Assembly (NCBI GenBank): GCA_039186015.1
Contig: JBCDAH010000003.1
Coordinates: forward strand, 1 to 64,000
Source: JBCBWG01 sp039186015
Lineage (GTDB): Bacteria > Pseudomonadota > Alphaproteobacteria > Rhizobiales > Hyphomicrobiaceae
Reading direction: 5' to 3'
Length of the DNA stretch: 64,000 nucleotides
Shown here: one piece after another, positions 7,713 to 16,325 of the stretch
Layout of the letters: every line of letters begins with the position of its first letter
How positions within the stretch are numbered: position 1 is the stretch's first letter
Position numbers and translations under genes: made by a program
Notes under the pieces: generated by a model
Seen by the model: only the letters and a program-made list of their open reading frames with translations
Told to the model about the DNA's origin: nothing
Databases searched by the model: none

Positions 7713-8696
7713 TCAGAGTTTGCGCAGGTGCACCTGTTCGATCGAGTGGTCACGGCCTTTGCTGAGAATGAGCCGGGCACGCTGCCGGGTCGGAAGTATA
7801 TTCTCCACCAAGTTCACTCTGTTGATTGTGCGCCAAATCTCCAACGCTCTGGCACGCGCTTCGTCATCCGAAAGCGTCGAGTATCTGTGAAAATATGCCG
7901 CCGGGTCACGGAATGCCGTTTCGCGAAGTTTCAGGAACCGCGTCAGATACCAGCTTTCGATCACGCTGGTTTCCGCATCCAGGAAAATTGAGAAATCGAA
8001 GAAATCCGAGACGTAGGGTACGGCCTCTCCATCTTTGGGCAGCCTCGCCGGCTGCAGAACATTCAGACCTTCGACAATAAGAATGTCCGGCCGTTCGATA
8101 ACCGTGTGGTCGTCGGGCAGGACGTCATAGTGAAAGTGCGAGTATCTTGGGGCCTTCGCCGTCCCGCTACCCGACTTTACAGTGGCAAGAAGGTTCAAGA
8201 GGTCTCCCGTCCGAAAACTGTCCGGGAATCCCTTCCGGTGCATTATGCCCCGCCGTTCAAGTTCGGCGTTGGGATACAGGAAGCCATCGGTTGTAACGAG
8301 GTCGACGCGTGGATGATCCGGCCAGCGGGCCAGCAATGCGCGAAGCACACGGGCCGTGGTACTTTTCCCGACAGCCACTGAGCCGGCAATTCCGATGATA
8401 AAGGGGCTTTTGCGGGCGGTTACGCCAAGAAAGCGCGATGAGACAGTGTGCAACTCTTGAGATGCGGCAACATAGAGATTGAGAAGCCGCGACAACGGCA
8501 AATAGACCTCTTCAACCTCGGATATCGACAAGTCCTCGATCAGGCCTGACATCCGCTCGACTTCGCGCGGCACCAGGGTCATCGGCGTGTCCGCGCGTAG
8601 CTTGGCCCATTCCACACGTGAGAATGTTCGATACGGCGAGAACTTCAGCCCGATACCATTCTGTGACCTGTCGCTTTCCGTCATATCTCTCGGCAT
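7713..8696 (-). CDS. coaA: Pantothenate kinase, type I
   Basis: CoaA phosphorylates pantothenate with ATP, the first and regulated step of coenzyme A synthesis, in the cytoplasm. The 327-residue protein has the family length. The P-loop is GIAGSVAVGKSTTARVLRAL at about residues 98-117. Other family marks are VDLVTTDGFLYPN, the MHRKGFPDSF loop, HYDVLPDD and DILIVEGLNVLQ, and the C terminus is LSKGRDHSIEQVHLRKL. HisE lies upstream on the same strand, an arrangement conserved in Alphaproteobacteria. The 142-bp gap between them holds structured element copy 2, whose near end is only about 30 bases from the coaA ATG. Confidence 0.97.
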   Translation of the reverse strand: MPRDMTESDRSQNGIGLKFSPYRTFSRVEWAKLRADTPMTLVPREVERMSGLIEDLSISEVEEVYLPLSRLLNLYVAASQELHTVSSRFLGVTARKSPFIIGIAGSVAVGKSTTARVLRALLARWPDHPRVDLVTTDGFLYPNAELERRGIMHRKGFPDSFRTGDLLNLLATVKSGSGTAKAPRYSHFHYDVLPDDHTVIERPDILIVEGLNVLQPARLPKDGEAVPYVSDFFDFSIFLDAETSVIESWYLTRFLKLRETAFRDPAAYFHRYSTLSDDEARARALEIWRTINRVNLVENILPTRQRARLILSKGRDHSIEQVHLRKL

Positions 8697-8725
8697 GGGT
8701 TCTAGAGGCTGTCAGATGCTGTTAG

Positions 8726-8810
8726 ATTTCGCTGGAACCATCCCACACCCCCAGTCTTTATGTCTTCCTGGCCGGCCAAGTTGAATCGAACACGGGGTGT
8801 GGGCCGGTGA
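8726..8810. repeat. Dispersed structured intergenic element, copy 2
   Basis: This shorter sister of 7106-7223 lies in the hisE-coaA gap. The basal stem is perfect here: CCCACACCCC (8742-8751) with GGGGTGTGGG (8794-8803). The inner hairpin loop found in the other copies is missing, leaving only the palindrome TGGCCGGCCA. Bases in the basal stem differ from copy 1 while pairing is retained. Read on the minus strand it would be in the 5' region of coaA. Confidence 0.75.
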
Positions 8811-8838
8811 TAATGAGTCCGCTTATGGTGGACATGAT

Positions 8839-9171
8839 CTAGTCTGCCGGCGCTGTCGATCGTGCGGCTTTCTCAGCGATGCCCGACCGCCCCTTGCGAT
8901 CGGCAAGCTTGGTCAGGACCGCATCAAACGGAACGTTACGCGCTTCGAGCAGCACGAGAAGATGGTAGATCAGATCGGCTGCTTCTCCAGCCACCGCGTC
9001 ATCATCTTCCGCCACGGCAGCGAGCGCAACTTCAACGGCTTCTTCGCCGACCTTCTTAGCGCACTTTAACGTGCCCTTCTCAATCAGCTGCTTTGTATAT
9101 GAGTTTCCTGTCGCAGCAGCGCGGCGTTCGTGTATCGTCTCGACGAGTTCCTGCAGGACATCATACGTCAT
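8839..9171 (-). CDS. hisE: Phosphoribosyl-ATP pyrophosphatase
   Basis: HisE hydrolyses phosphoribosyl-ATP to phosphoribosyl-AMP, the second step of histidine synthesis. The 110-residue protein is an all-helical MazG-like nucleotide pyrophosphatase with the characteristic metal-binding core: KKVGEEAVEVALAAVAEDD (EExxE type) and GEAADLIYHLLVLL (ExxD). I chose the ATG at 9171 (MTYDVLQELVETI) because AAGGAG lies 9 bases upstream; a longer frame to 9267 has an implausible N terminus. In related genomes hisE normally follows hisF. Here parB lies upstream instead and only the hisE-coaA link survives, so the rest of the his cluster must be elsewhere. Confidence 0.95.
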   Translation of the reverse strand: MTYDVLQELVETIHERRAAATGNSYTKQLIEKGTLKCAKKVGEEAVEVALAAVAEDDDAVAGEAADLIYHLLVLLEARNVPFDAVLTKLADRKGRSGIAEKAARSTAPAD

Positions 9172-9346
9172 GCGCTCGGACTCCTTGTCCCACAGTCGTA
9201 TCGGGACAAGGTAGCGCCGGTCATCCCGGTGGGGCAATGGCGAATTACGGCGCGTGCAGATGCGCACAGCGCACGTGGCTCAAGCGCAAACGCGCACTGC
9301 GGCGGTGCTACGGTTTCATCAGCGCGTCAGGCGGGCGGATCTGGGA

Positions 9347-10243
9347 TCAGTCCGAATCCCCAACAAGCCGGACCTTGAGGTAATCAAGCTGCTCATAGTT
9401 GCCGTACTTGATGGTCAGCGTACCGCTCTCGCCGGATCCGCGCTTCACCTCGACTTTGAGCCCCAACGCATCCGTCAGTCTCCGTTCAAACGCGCGCGTA
9501 TCGGGGTCCTTTTCGCGAACAGGGCGTAACTGCGCGGCTTCGTCGACTGAATCGGCAGACTGGACCAATGCCTCGACTTCACGAACGTTGAGATCGCTTT
9601 CCACAATCCGAGTCGCCAACTCTTCAGCATCATCACGGCCAACGAGTGCGCGAGCATGGCCCGGTGTCAGGCGGCCCGACTTCACCATGTTCTGCACGGG
9701 ATCTGGCAGTTTCAGGAGGCGCAACGTGTTCGCCAGGTGGCTGCGGCTTTTGCCAATGACTTCAGCGAGTTTGTCCTGCGTATAGCCGAATTTCTCCATC
9801 AGCTCACGGTAGCCGCCAGCTTCTTCAATGGCGTTGAGATCCGTGCGCTGGACGTTCTCGATAATCGCAAGCTCAAGCGCTTGCTGGTCATCAAGCATTC
9901 GGATGATTGCCGGCACCATGTGCAAACCGGCTTTTTGCGCAGCGCGCCAACGACGCTCACCGGCTACGATTTCGTACCCCGGTTCGCCATCGGTTGCGCC
10001 ACGCACAATGATCGGCTGAACGAGCCCATTGCGCTGAATGGAATCCGCCAGTTCCTCAAGGTCGGCCTTGTGGAAGTCTTTCCGGGGGTTGAGCGATCCC
10101 GGCCGGATCTGGTCAATCGGAATGACCCGCTGCGTGCCCTCCGGCGGGAGAGGCGAACGTTTTCCAGCCTGTTGGGGCTCGCCGATCAATGATGCAAGAC
10201 CCCGCCACAATCGGGTCTTCTGCGCTGGTGCCGGCATGCTCAC
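9347..10243 (-). CDS. parB: Chromosome partitioning protein ParB
   Basis: ParB is the CTP-dependent clamp that loads at parS, spreads along the DNA and recruits SMC and ParA. The 298-residue protein has the ParB/Sulfiredoxin N-terminal domain (IPIDQIRPGSLNPRKDF, VQPIIVR, YEIVAGERRWRAAQKAG). The helix-turn-helix that reads parS follows (TQDKLAEVIGKSRSHLANTL, then LTPGHARALVG), and then a C-terminal dimerisation domain. The GERR box of the CTP pocket is present. The start is the GTG at 10243 or the ATG two codons later; both have GGAG/GAGG upstream. It lies 85 bases downstream of parA, and four parS targets lie within 8 kb. Confidence 0.97.
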   Translation of the reverse strand: MSMPAPAQKTRLWRGLASLIGEPQQAGKRSPLPPEGTQRVIPIDQIRPGSLNPRKDFHKADLEELADSIQRNGLVQPIIVRGATDGEPGYEIVAGERRWRAAQKAGLHMVPAIIRMLDDQQALELAIIENVQRTDLNAIEEAGGYRELMEKFGYTQDKLAEVIGKSRSHLANTLRLLKLPDPVQNMVKSGRLTPGHARALVGRDDAEELATRIVESDLNVREVEALVQSADSVDEAAQLRPVREKDPDTRAFERRLTDALGLKVEVKRGSGESGTLTIKYGNYEQLDYLKVRLVGDSD

Positions 10244-10328
10244 CTCAACTCCCCCTCTTCAAATTCCACGGACCCAGCTCAGCGGCCCCACGCGCCGCCG
10301 AGTCCGCCCCAGACTTGACGCGGCAAAC

Positions 10329-11159
10329 TTACGCAGCGGCCTGATTACTCTCCCGTTCGATAATCTCCGTCGCCAGGCGGACATAGGCCTGGGATCCCTT
10401 GCAGTCGTAATCGTAAAGCAAGATCGGCTTGCCGTGAGATGGTGCCTCCGCGACCCGGATGTTCCGCGGGATTACGGTTTTGTAGACCTTGTTGCCGAAC
10501 ACGCCGCGGACCTCCGCTTCAACTTCCTTGGTCAGGTTGGTTGCCGCATCATGCATGGTGAGGACGACGCCCTGAATCTCAAGGTCGGGGTTCAACGCCG
10601 CGCGAACCTCGGAGATTGTCTCATTCAACTGAGAGATTCCCTCCAGGGCGAAGAACTCGCACTGAACCGGAACAAGGACAGCGTGCGACGCAACCATCGC
10701 GTTCAATGTCAGCAAGTTCAAAGACGGTGGGCAGTCGATGAGCACGTAAGAGAAGCGCTCTTCCGGCTCAAGCCGCGACTGCACGGCATGAAGTTCCGAC
10801 AAAGCATCGCGCAACCGAAATGCGCGATTGCGATCGGTCAGGTGGTCAGCCTCAAATCCCACCAGGTCCGAGTTCGCGGGAACGATATAGAGATCAGGAA
10901 CACGCGTGGGCCGCATGGCTTGCAGCAGAGACGCTGAGCCTGCGAGAACATCGTACGTTGTCAGCTCGCGTTCGCCGAGCGTGATGCCAACGCCGGTGCT
11001 TGCGTTGCCCTGGGAGTCGCTATCGATAATGATGACGCGCTCACCAACGGCAGCAAGTGCCGTCGCGAGGTTTATGGCGGTTGTCGTCTTTCCGACGCCA
11101 CCCTTTTGGTTGGCGATCGTAATCACGCGTAATGTTTCTGCGCGTGGTGTCCCACCCAT
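10329..11159 (-). CDS. parA: Chromosome partitioning ATPase ParA
   Basis: ParA is a deviant Walker A ATPase that binds nucleoid DNA as an ATP dimer and pulls ParB-parS complexes toward the poles. In the 276-residue protein the deviant Walker A motif IANQKGGVGKTTTAINLA lies at about residues 15-32, with A' IIIDSDSQGNAS and Walker B FSYVLIDCPPSL. There is no N-terminal DNA-binding extension, so it is a type Ib chromosomal ParA. Its start lies 6 bases beyond the rsmG stop, in the order mnmG-rsmG-parA-parB on the minus strand, which is the conserved alphaproteobacterial operon. Confidence 0.97.
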   Translation of the reverse strand: MGGTPRAETLRVITIANQKGGVGKTTTAINLATALAAVGERVIIIDSDSQGNASTGVGITLGERELTTYDVLAGSASLLQAMRPTRVPDLYIVPANSDLVGFEADHLTDRNRAFRLRDALSELHAVQSRLEPEERFSYVLIDCPPSLNLLTLNAMVASHAVLVPVQCEFFALEGISQLNETISEVRAALNPDLEIQGVVLTMHDAATNLTKEVEAEVRGVFGNKVYKTVIPRNIRVAEAPSHGKPILLYDYDCKGSQAYVRLATEIIERESNQAAA

Positions 11160-11165
11160 GGCGAT

Positions 11166-11831
11166 CTACCCCTCGTCGGTCCGTTGCAGAGTCCGGACGA
11201 CCGCTATGCGCGCGTCGTCATCGGTCAGGCTTGGCACAAGCTCAACTGCGAAATGCCATATTCGCCGAGCAGTCTCCAGCTCTCTGGCAACATCCCGACC
11301 CTTAGGAAACACGCAAACTGTGGACGAACTGCAGTAGGGGTGCGCCAATTCGAAGAGCCGATCCAGCGGGGCAAGCGCACGCGCAGTCACAACATCTGCT
11401 TTGCCGACGTGGCCGACACTTGCATCGGTTTCGATTCGTGTCGATAGAACAACCACATCGATTTCCACCACGCGCGCGACGTCCCGCAGGAACGCGGCCT
11501 TGCGTTGATCGCTCTCGATGAGAACTGTTTTGGACTGCCGGTCGGCCAGCAGAATCGCGAGCACCAGACCCGGAAACCCACCTCCTGACCCGAGATCGAC
11601 CAGCCGTATCGCGCCCTGCGGCAGGACCGCGAGAAGCTGCGCACTATCCGCAAAATGCCGATGCCAGATGTCGTTGATCGTGCGTTTGGCGACCAAGTTG
11701 ACCGCGGGCTGCCACCGCAGCAGATGGCTGTGATAAATCTCTAGTTTATCAATCGTTTCACGTGAAACAGTGAATCGATTTCGGAAGTCCTCGGCTGAGC
11801 TAATCCACGCCGGGTTCTCGGCCGCCGTCAT
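11166..11831 (-). CDS. rsmG: 16S rRNA (guanine527-N7)-methyltransferase RsmG (GidB)
   Basis: RsmG methylates G527 of 16S rRNA using S-adenosylmethionine; its loss gives low-level streptomycin resistance. The 221-residue protein shows the SAM-binding motif LVDLGSGGGFPGLVLAIL and the preceding WHRHFADSAQLL typical of GidB. Its start overlaps the mnmG stop by 4 bases (ATGA), so the two are translationally coupled. Near the N terminus the codons for TVSRET are a parS site (11754-11769): the protein tolerates a centromere embedded in its reading frame, as in several bacteria. Confidence 0.96.
   Translation of the reverse strand: MTAAENPAWISSAEDFRNRFTVSRETIDKLEIYHSHLLRWQPAVNLVAKRTINDIWHRHFADSAQLLAVLPQGAIRLVDLGSGGGFPGLVLAILLADRQSKTVLIESDQRKAAFLRDVARVVEIDVVVLSTRIETDASVGHVGKADVVTARALAPLDRLFELAHPYCSSSTVCVFPKGRDVARELETARRIWHFAVELVPSLTDDDARIAVVRTLQRTDEG
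11754..11769. other. parS: parS centromere site 2, inside rsmG
   Basis: CGTTTCACGTGAAACA is the exact reverse complement of the 16-base site at 6227. It lies within the first codons of rsmG, where it encodes V-S-R-E-T on the minus strand, between parA and mnmG. Confidence 0.93.
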
Positions 11832-13699
11832 GCCGATCTTTGCCGCTTGCGCTTCTTGAGATGTGCCGCGAGCAGGACGAGGGCAGCGGGCGTCATGCCG
11901 TCGATGCGACCGGCCTGCGCGAGCGTGGTTGGTTGACCCGCTGACAGCTTTTGACGAACCTCGTTCGAGAGCCCGACGATGGCGGCGTAGTCGCAGTCCG
12001 GTGGAATGACAATCATCTCATCCTGTCGCAATTGAGCAACATCGGACTCCTGCCGCCGAACATAGGGATCGTAACGGGCGTCAACACTCGCCTGTGCTGC
12101 AATTGCAGCGGGAATGTCAGCAAGTTCCGGCCAGACCTGCGCGAGCCGCGCGATCGTGACATCGGGATAGGCTAGCATCTCAAAGGCCGAGCGCCGCCGG
12201 CCGTCGCGGTTGATCGCAAAGCCATGCCGCACGGCCTCGGTCGGCGTGAGCGATCTCGCGTGCAACAAGGTGCGCGCAGCCTCAAGCTGCCTGGACTTTT
12301 CGACGAACGCCGCCTCGCGCGCAGCATCCACGCAACCGAGGGACAGCGCTTTCGGCGTCAAGCGTTGATCTGCGTTGTCCGCACGCAGCTTCAAGCGATA
12401 CTCAGCGCGTGACGTGAACATACGGTAGGGTTCGCTTACACCTCTGGTGACCAGGTCATCGATCATGACGCCGATGTAGGCATCCGCGCGCGACAACACG
12501 AACGGCTGACGCTGTCCGGTGGCAAGCGCCGCATTCAAACCCGCGACCAGTCCCTGCGCGCCGGCTTCCTCATAGCCGGTTGTCCCGTTGATCTGGCCTG
12601 CCAAGTACAGGCCCGGCAGTGCGCGCAACTCTAATGTCGGTAAGAGCGCCCGCGGATCGACGAAATCATACTCGATTGCATAGCCGGGTCGCCGGATCTC
12701 AACCATCTCCAGCCCCGGAATCGTCCGCAGAAATGCGTGCTGAACCTCCTCCGGGAGCGACGTCGAAACCCCGTTCGGATAAATCGTGTCGTCGTCCAGA
12801 CCTTCCGGTTCGAGGAAGATCTGGTGGTGATCGCGGTCCGCAAACCGAACCACCTTGTCTTCAATCGACGGACAGTACCGCGGGCCCACCCCAGATATCT
12901 GACCGGAGTACATCGCGGACCGCCTGAGATTGTCGCAGATGATGCGATGCGTTTCGGGCGTCGTCGTCGTGATGTGGCACGGAACCTGTGGCGTCGTGAT
13001 GCGATCGGTCAGGAACGAAAAGGGCACTGGCGGATCGTCACCCGGTTGGACCTTGAGCTGAGGCCAATCGATGCTGCTCGCGACCAGGCGCGCCGGCGTG
13101 CCCGTCTTCAGACGACCCATGGGCAGGCCGAGCGATTCCAGCCGCTCAGCCAGCCGAACGACCGGCGCCTCGTCAACTCGCCCTGCAGGGATCCTCTGAT
13201 CGCCAATATGGATCATGCCCCGTAGAAACGTGCCTGTCGTCAGAACAATCGCCCCGGCCTGGATCGTCGTCCCATCGCCAAGTTCGACCCCAGTCGCTGC
13301 GCCGTCCGTTACGACGAGGTCCTCAGCCGTACCTTCAACAACGGTCAGGCCTGCATGGTCAGCGATCAGCGCTTGCATCGCCTGCCGGTAGAGCTTGCGA
13401 TCGGCTTGCGCGCGCGGGCCCTGAACAGCCGACCCCTTCGACCGGTTCAGGAGCCGGAACTGAATACCTGCCGCGTCGGCCGCGCGGGCCATCAAACCGC
13501 CAAGCGCGTCAATCTCGCGGACGAGATGGCCCTTGCCCAGACCGCCAAACGCCGGATTACACGACATCTCCCCGATCGTACTGAACGCATGTGTCACCAG
13601 GGCCGTACGCGCGCCGACCCGGGCTGCCGCTGAAGCGGCTTCCGTACCCGCGTGTCCACCACCGATTACAATGACGTCGTACCGACAGCCTTGCATCAT
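11828..13699 (-). CDS. mnmG: tRNA uridine-5-carboxymethylaminomethyl modification enzyme MnmG (GidA)
   Basis: MnmG with MnmE installs the cmnm5 or nm5 group on U34 of several tRNAs, using FAD, NADH, glycine or ammonium and methylene-THF. The 623-residue protein has the FAD dinucleotide fold at the N terminus (DVIVIGGGHAGTEAASAAAR) and the GidA signature CNPAFGGLGKGHLVREIDAL with its cysteine. It also shows GRLKTGTPARL, GLYLAGQINGTTGYEEA and a C-terminal helical domain that docks MnmE. Either of two consecutive ATG codons at 13699/13696 can start it. The mnmE gene is its upstream neighbour, separated by 155 bases that hold a parS site and a direct repeat. Confidence 0.97.
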   Translation of the reverse strand: MMQGCRYDVIVIGGGHAGTEAASAAARVGARTALVTHAFSTIGEMSCNPAFGGLGKGHLVREIDALGGLMARAADAAGIQFRLLNRSKGSAVQGPRAQADRKLYRQAMQALIADHAGLTVVEGTAEDLVVTDGAATGVELGDGTTIQAGAIVLTTGTFLRGMIHIGDQRIPAGRVDEAPVVRLAERLESLGLPMGRLKTGTPARLVASSIDWPQLKVQPGDDPPVPFSFLTDRITTPQVPCHITTTTPETHRIICDNLRRSAMYSGQISGVGPRYCPSIEDKVVRFADRDHHQIFLEPEGLDDDTIYPNGVSTSLPEEVQHAFLRTIPGLEMVEIRRPGYAIEYDFVDPRALLPTLELRALPGLYLAGQINGTTGYEEAGAQGLVAGLNAALATGQRQPFVLSRADAYIGVMIDDLVTRGVSEPYRMFTSRAEYRLKLRADNADQRLTPKALSLGCVDAAREAAFVEKSRQLEAARTLLHARSLTPTEAVRHGFAINRDGRRRSAFEMLAYPDVTIARLAQVWPELADIPAAIAAQASVDARYDPYVRRQESDVAQLRQDEMIVIPPDCDYAAIVGLSNEVRQKLSAGQPTTLAQAGRIDGMTPAALVLLAAHLKKRKRQRSA

Positions 13700-13769
13700 C
13701 GTGCTCGTTCTCAGTTCAGGATTGACGGAAATATAAGCGGCAACCGGGCCCCGGTCAAAACTCGCCGAC

Positions 13770-13811
13770 TCGTTGCATATGAATCAATTAGATTCGTTGC
13801 ATATGAATCAA
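13770..13811. repeat. 18-bp direct repeat next to parS
   Basis: TCGTTGCATATGAATCAA occurs at 13770-13787 and again, identically, at 13794-13811, separated by six bases and ending four bases before parS site 3. The sequence is AT-rich and contains GCATATG. It occupies the mnmE-mnmG gap and could be a protein-binding iteron or a promoter-region duplication; nothing in it codes. Confidence 0.7.
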
Positions 13812-13815
13812 ATAA

Positions 13816-13831
13816 TGTTTCACGTGAAACG
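13816..13831. other. parS: parS centromere site 3
   Basis: TGTTTCACGTGAAACG is identical to the site at 6227. It lies in the mnmE-mnmG intergenic gap immediately after the 18-bp direct repeat. Confidence 0.93.
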
Positions 13832-13854
13832 TTTCGTTTATTATTATTGGCATT

Positions 13855-15228
13855 CTACTTCCCAATACAAAATCGGCCGAATATTCCGCCGAGAATCTCC
13901 TCGGCGTCAATTCGACCGGTTAATCGGCCAAGTTCTGTCGCAGCAAGGCGCAGGTCTTCAGCGCGCAGCTCGGTCAGGGCTTTATCCTCCGACAGGAACG
14001 TCTGCATATGAGCGCGTGCTGCAGACAGGTGCGCCCGATGTCTCGGCGCTGTCGGCGGGGCACCAGACGACGCGCTGTCGAGCGCGGCACGCGCCTGGGA
14101 TACGATGCGCTCCGTTAGCTCAGTTAGTCCCACACCGGTCCGTGCCGAAATCGCGAAATCAAAATTCGGCAAATTCGATTTATGATCCGGGATTCCGTCG
14201 ACCTTATTCAATATCGTTATTGTCTCTGGCGAAGTTTCACGGTTCTCAAGTTGAGTTTGTTCGGATTCAACGGTGTGACCATTCGGGCTGACAGGATTGA
14301 AGGGATCGATAAGCCAAATGATGAGGTTGGCCTCGGTCATTCTAGCCCGTGCGCGCCGGATGCCTTCTCGCTCGACATCACCGCCATCGGATCTCAAACC
14401 TGCGGTGTCTGTTACGACAACAGGAAAGCCGCCAAGGTCAAGTTTCACCTCAATGAGGTCGCGCGTGGTTCCGGCCTCAGGCGATACGATCGCAACGTCA
14501 CGCGCAGCCAGCGCATTCAGAAGAGAGGATTTACCGGCGTTCGGAACACCCGCGAGCACCACGCGATACCCATCCCGCACAATCTCTCCTTGATTGGCCG
14601 CTGCGAGGTGCCGATCGATCTGACCCGCCAGTTCTTCAATCCGCGCACCGGCCTGTGCCACCGCGGACTCGGCAACATCCGACTCGTCTGAGAAGTCGAT
14701 ACTGGCCTCGACTAGCGCCATGGCCTCAAGGAGTGCCGCGCGCCAGTCCTCGTAAGTGCGTGACAGGGCGCCATCGTACTGCTGCAACGCCTGGACACGC
14801 TGCATGGCGGTTTCCGCGTCGATGAGATCTGCCAGGCCCTCAGCCGCAGTCAGATCCAGTTTCCCGTTCGTGAAGGCGCGCTGCGTGAACTCTCCTGCCT
14901 CTGCCGGCCGGCAATCGGCCTGACGTCCGAGCGCGTCCAACAGGGCGTTCACCACCGCACGACCACCGTGGACGTGAAACTCGACCATATGTTCGCCCGT
15001 GGCGCTCGATGGCGTATCAAATCGCAGGACGAGCGCATCATCGATCGGCAGTCCCGTTTCAGGGTCCGAAAGCCGTCTCAGCACGGCCCGCCGAGGGGTG
15101 AGACAATCGGCGCCCAAGGCGGCCGCGGCATCATGCGCAGACGGACCCGAAACCCGGACAAGAGCGATGGCCGCCCGGCCCGGCGCGCTCGACAAGGCAA
15201 AAATCGTCTTAACCACAACAATACTCAA
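13855..15228 (-). CDS. mnmE: tRNA modification GTPase MnmE (TrmE)
   Basis: MnmE is the potassium-activated GTPase partner of MnmG in wobble-uridine modification. The 457-residue protein has all expected parts. The N-terminal folate-binding domain is marked by TIFALSSAPGRAAIALVRVSG and HGGRAVVNALL. The central helical domain carries the inserted G domain (G1 GVPNAGKSSLLNAL, G2/G3 TTRDLIEVKLDL and DTAGLR, G4-like NKVD). The protein ends with the invariant FCIGK, whose cysteine is needed for activity. Transcription runs toward mnmG, with parS site 3 between the two. Confidence 0.97.
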   Translation of the reverse strand: MSIVVVKTIFALSSAPGRAAIALVRVSGPSAHDAAAALGADCLTPRRAVLRRLSDPETGLPIDDALVLRFDTPSSATGEHMVEFHVHGGRAVVNALLDALGRQADCRPAEAGEFTQRAFTNGKLDLTAAEGLADLIDAETAMQRVQALQQYDGALSRTYEDWRAALLEAMALVEASIDFSDESDVAESAVAQAGARIEELAGQIDRHLAAANQGEIVRDGYRVVLAGVPNAGKSSLLNALAARDVAIVSPEAGTTRDLIEVKLDLGGFPVVVTDTAGLRSDGGDVEREGIRRARARMTEANLIIWLIDPFNPVSPNGHTVESEQTQLENRETSPETITILNKVDGIPDHKSNLPNFDFAISARTGVGLTELTERIVSQARAALDSASSGAPPTAPRHRAHLSAARAHMQTFLSEDKALTELRAEDLRLAATELGRLTGRIDAEEILGGIFGRFCIGK

Positions 15229-15413
15229 TCGGAGCCATAAACGGGCGTCGCACGTTCAAATCTGCGACAATGTTAAGTACAGAGTTGTCAGCAGCTTGGC
15301 GGCTATGGCTTAACCCGTTGTCAGATGTGAAGTGCATTGGTTTACTGCTTGTGCTTTGCCTACACGGACCCAGAGAAATCTAGACGGTTCACGCCCATTA
15401 CGAAGGACACATC

Positions 15414-16325
15414 GTGCTGCGTTCTATCGTTCGTTTCGGCTTTGTCCCCTTTATGCTGATCGGCCTGAACGGGCTTGGTATATTCGCAGTCCTGGCAGGC
15501 TGGTCGTATCTTTGGCTCGGCCTCATTCTCCTGGTTGCCATCGGTACCGCTTTCGTTGCCGAGCGGATCTCCCCGTGGCATGCCGAGTGGAACCAGAGCC
15601 ATGACGACGAGACAACCACCATCTTCCATGCCGTGGTGTACGAGATCTCCAATATCAATGCGATATTGCTGATCCCCGTCGTGACATTCCTACTGCCGTC
15701 GATCGGTATATGGCCCACGTCCTGGCCGGTCCTTGCGCAACTTCTTCTTGCGATTGTTCTCGCAGACTTTGCGCTGACCTATCTCCATTATCTGAGCCAC
15801 AAGTGGTCGTTCCTGTGGCGCCTGCATGCTGTGCATCACGGCGTCGGGCGTCTCTACGGCTTTAACGGTCTCGTGCGCCATCCGCTGCATCAGACCATTG
15901 ACCTTGCCTTGGGCACGTCACCTCTCGTCATCGCCGGCATGCCCACGGAAGTTGCCATTCTGCTTGGACTGGCAATCTCCATTCAGCTCATCATCCAACA
16001 TGCCAACGTCAGCTATGTCCTCGGCCCGTTCCGCAATTGGCTTTCGATCGGCGAACTGCATCACCACCACCACGTCAATTGGGGGACCGAGGGTGATTGC
16101 AATTTCGGACTGTTCTTCACCGTTTGGGACCGCATGCTCGGAACATTCCAGCCGGAGCCGCCTCGGCCGATCACCTCAAACGACATGGGCATCGACGAGG
16201 TGCCGAACTTCCCGAAGACGTACTGGCAGCAGCTTCTGTTCCCGTTCTACTACAAGCCCGGTGCCGGGGAGCAGGAGGTGTTCTCAGACGCCAGGCGCGA
16301 GACGCGTGCGGATGCTGCGGAGTGA
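15414..16325 (+). CDS. Fatty acid hydroxylase / sterol desaturase family membrane protein
   Basis: An integral-membrane di-iron oxygenase of the fatty acid hydroxylase superfamily; the substrate cannot be told from sequence. The 303-residue protein has several hydrophobic segments and the histidine boxes that hold the iron pair: HYLSH, HAVHH, HPLHQ and the striking HHHHH (in GELHHHHHVNWG). The GTG at 15414 is preceded by GAAGGA at good spacing. It is convergent with the acetyltransferase gene, and the two coding regions overlap by 42 bases at their 3' ends. Possible roles include lipid or carotenoid hydroxylation. Confidence 0.85.
   Translation: MLRSIVRFGFVPFMLIGLNGLGIFAVLAGWSYLWLGLILLVAIGTAFVAERISPWHAEWNQSHDDETTTIFHAVVYEISNINAILLIPVVTFLLPSIGIWPTSWPVLAQLLLAIVLADFALTYLHYLSHKWSFLWRLHAVHHGVGRLYGFNGLVRHPLHQTIDLALGTSPLVIAGMPTEVAILLGLAISIQLIIQHANVSYVLGPFRNWLSIGELHHHHHVNWGTEGDCNFGLFFTVWDRMLGTFQPEPPRPITSNDMGIDEVPNFPKTYWQQLLFPFYYKPGAGEQEVFSDARRETRADAAE

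Noticed and set aside
7421..7780. Minus-strand frames of about 70-120 codons in the coaA 3' region
   Set aside because: They overlap coaA or the hairpin region, have low-quality composition and no ribosome site.
13773..14291. Plus-strand open frame over the mnmE 3' end and parS site 3
   Set aside because: It overlaps the essential C terminus of MnmE and the start is created by the ATG in the direct repeat; no ribosome site and no family resemblance.
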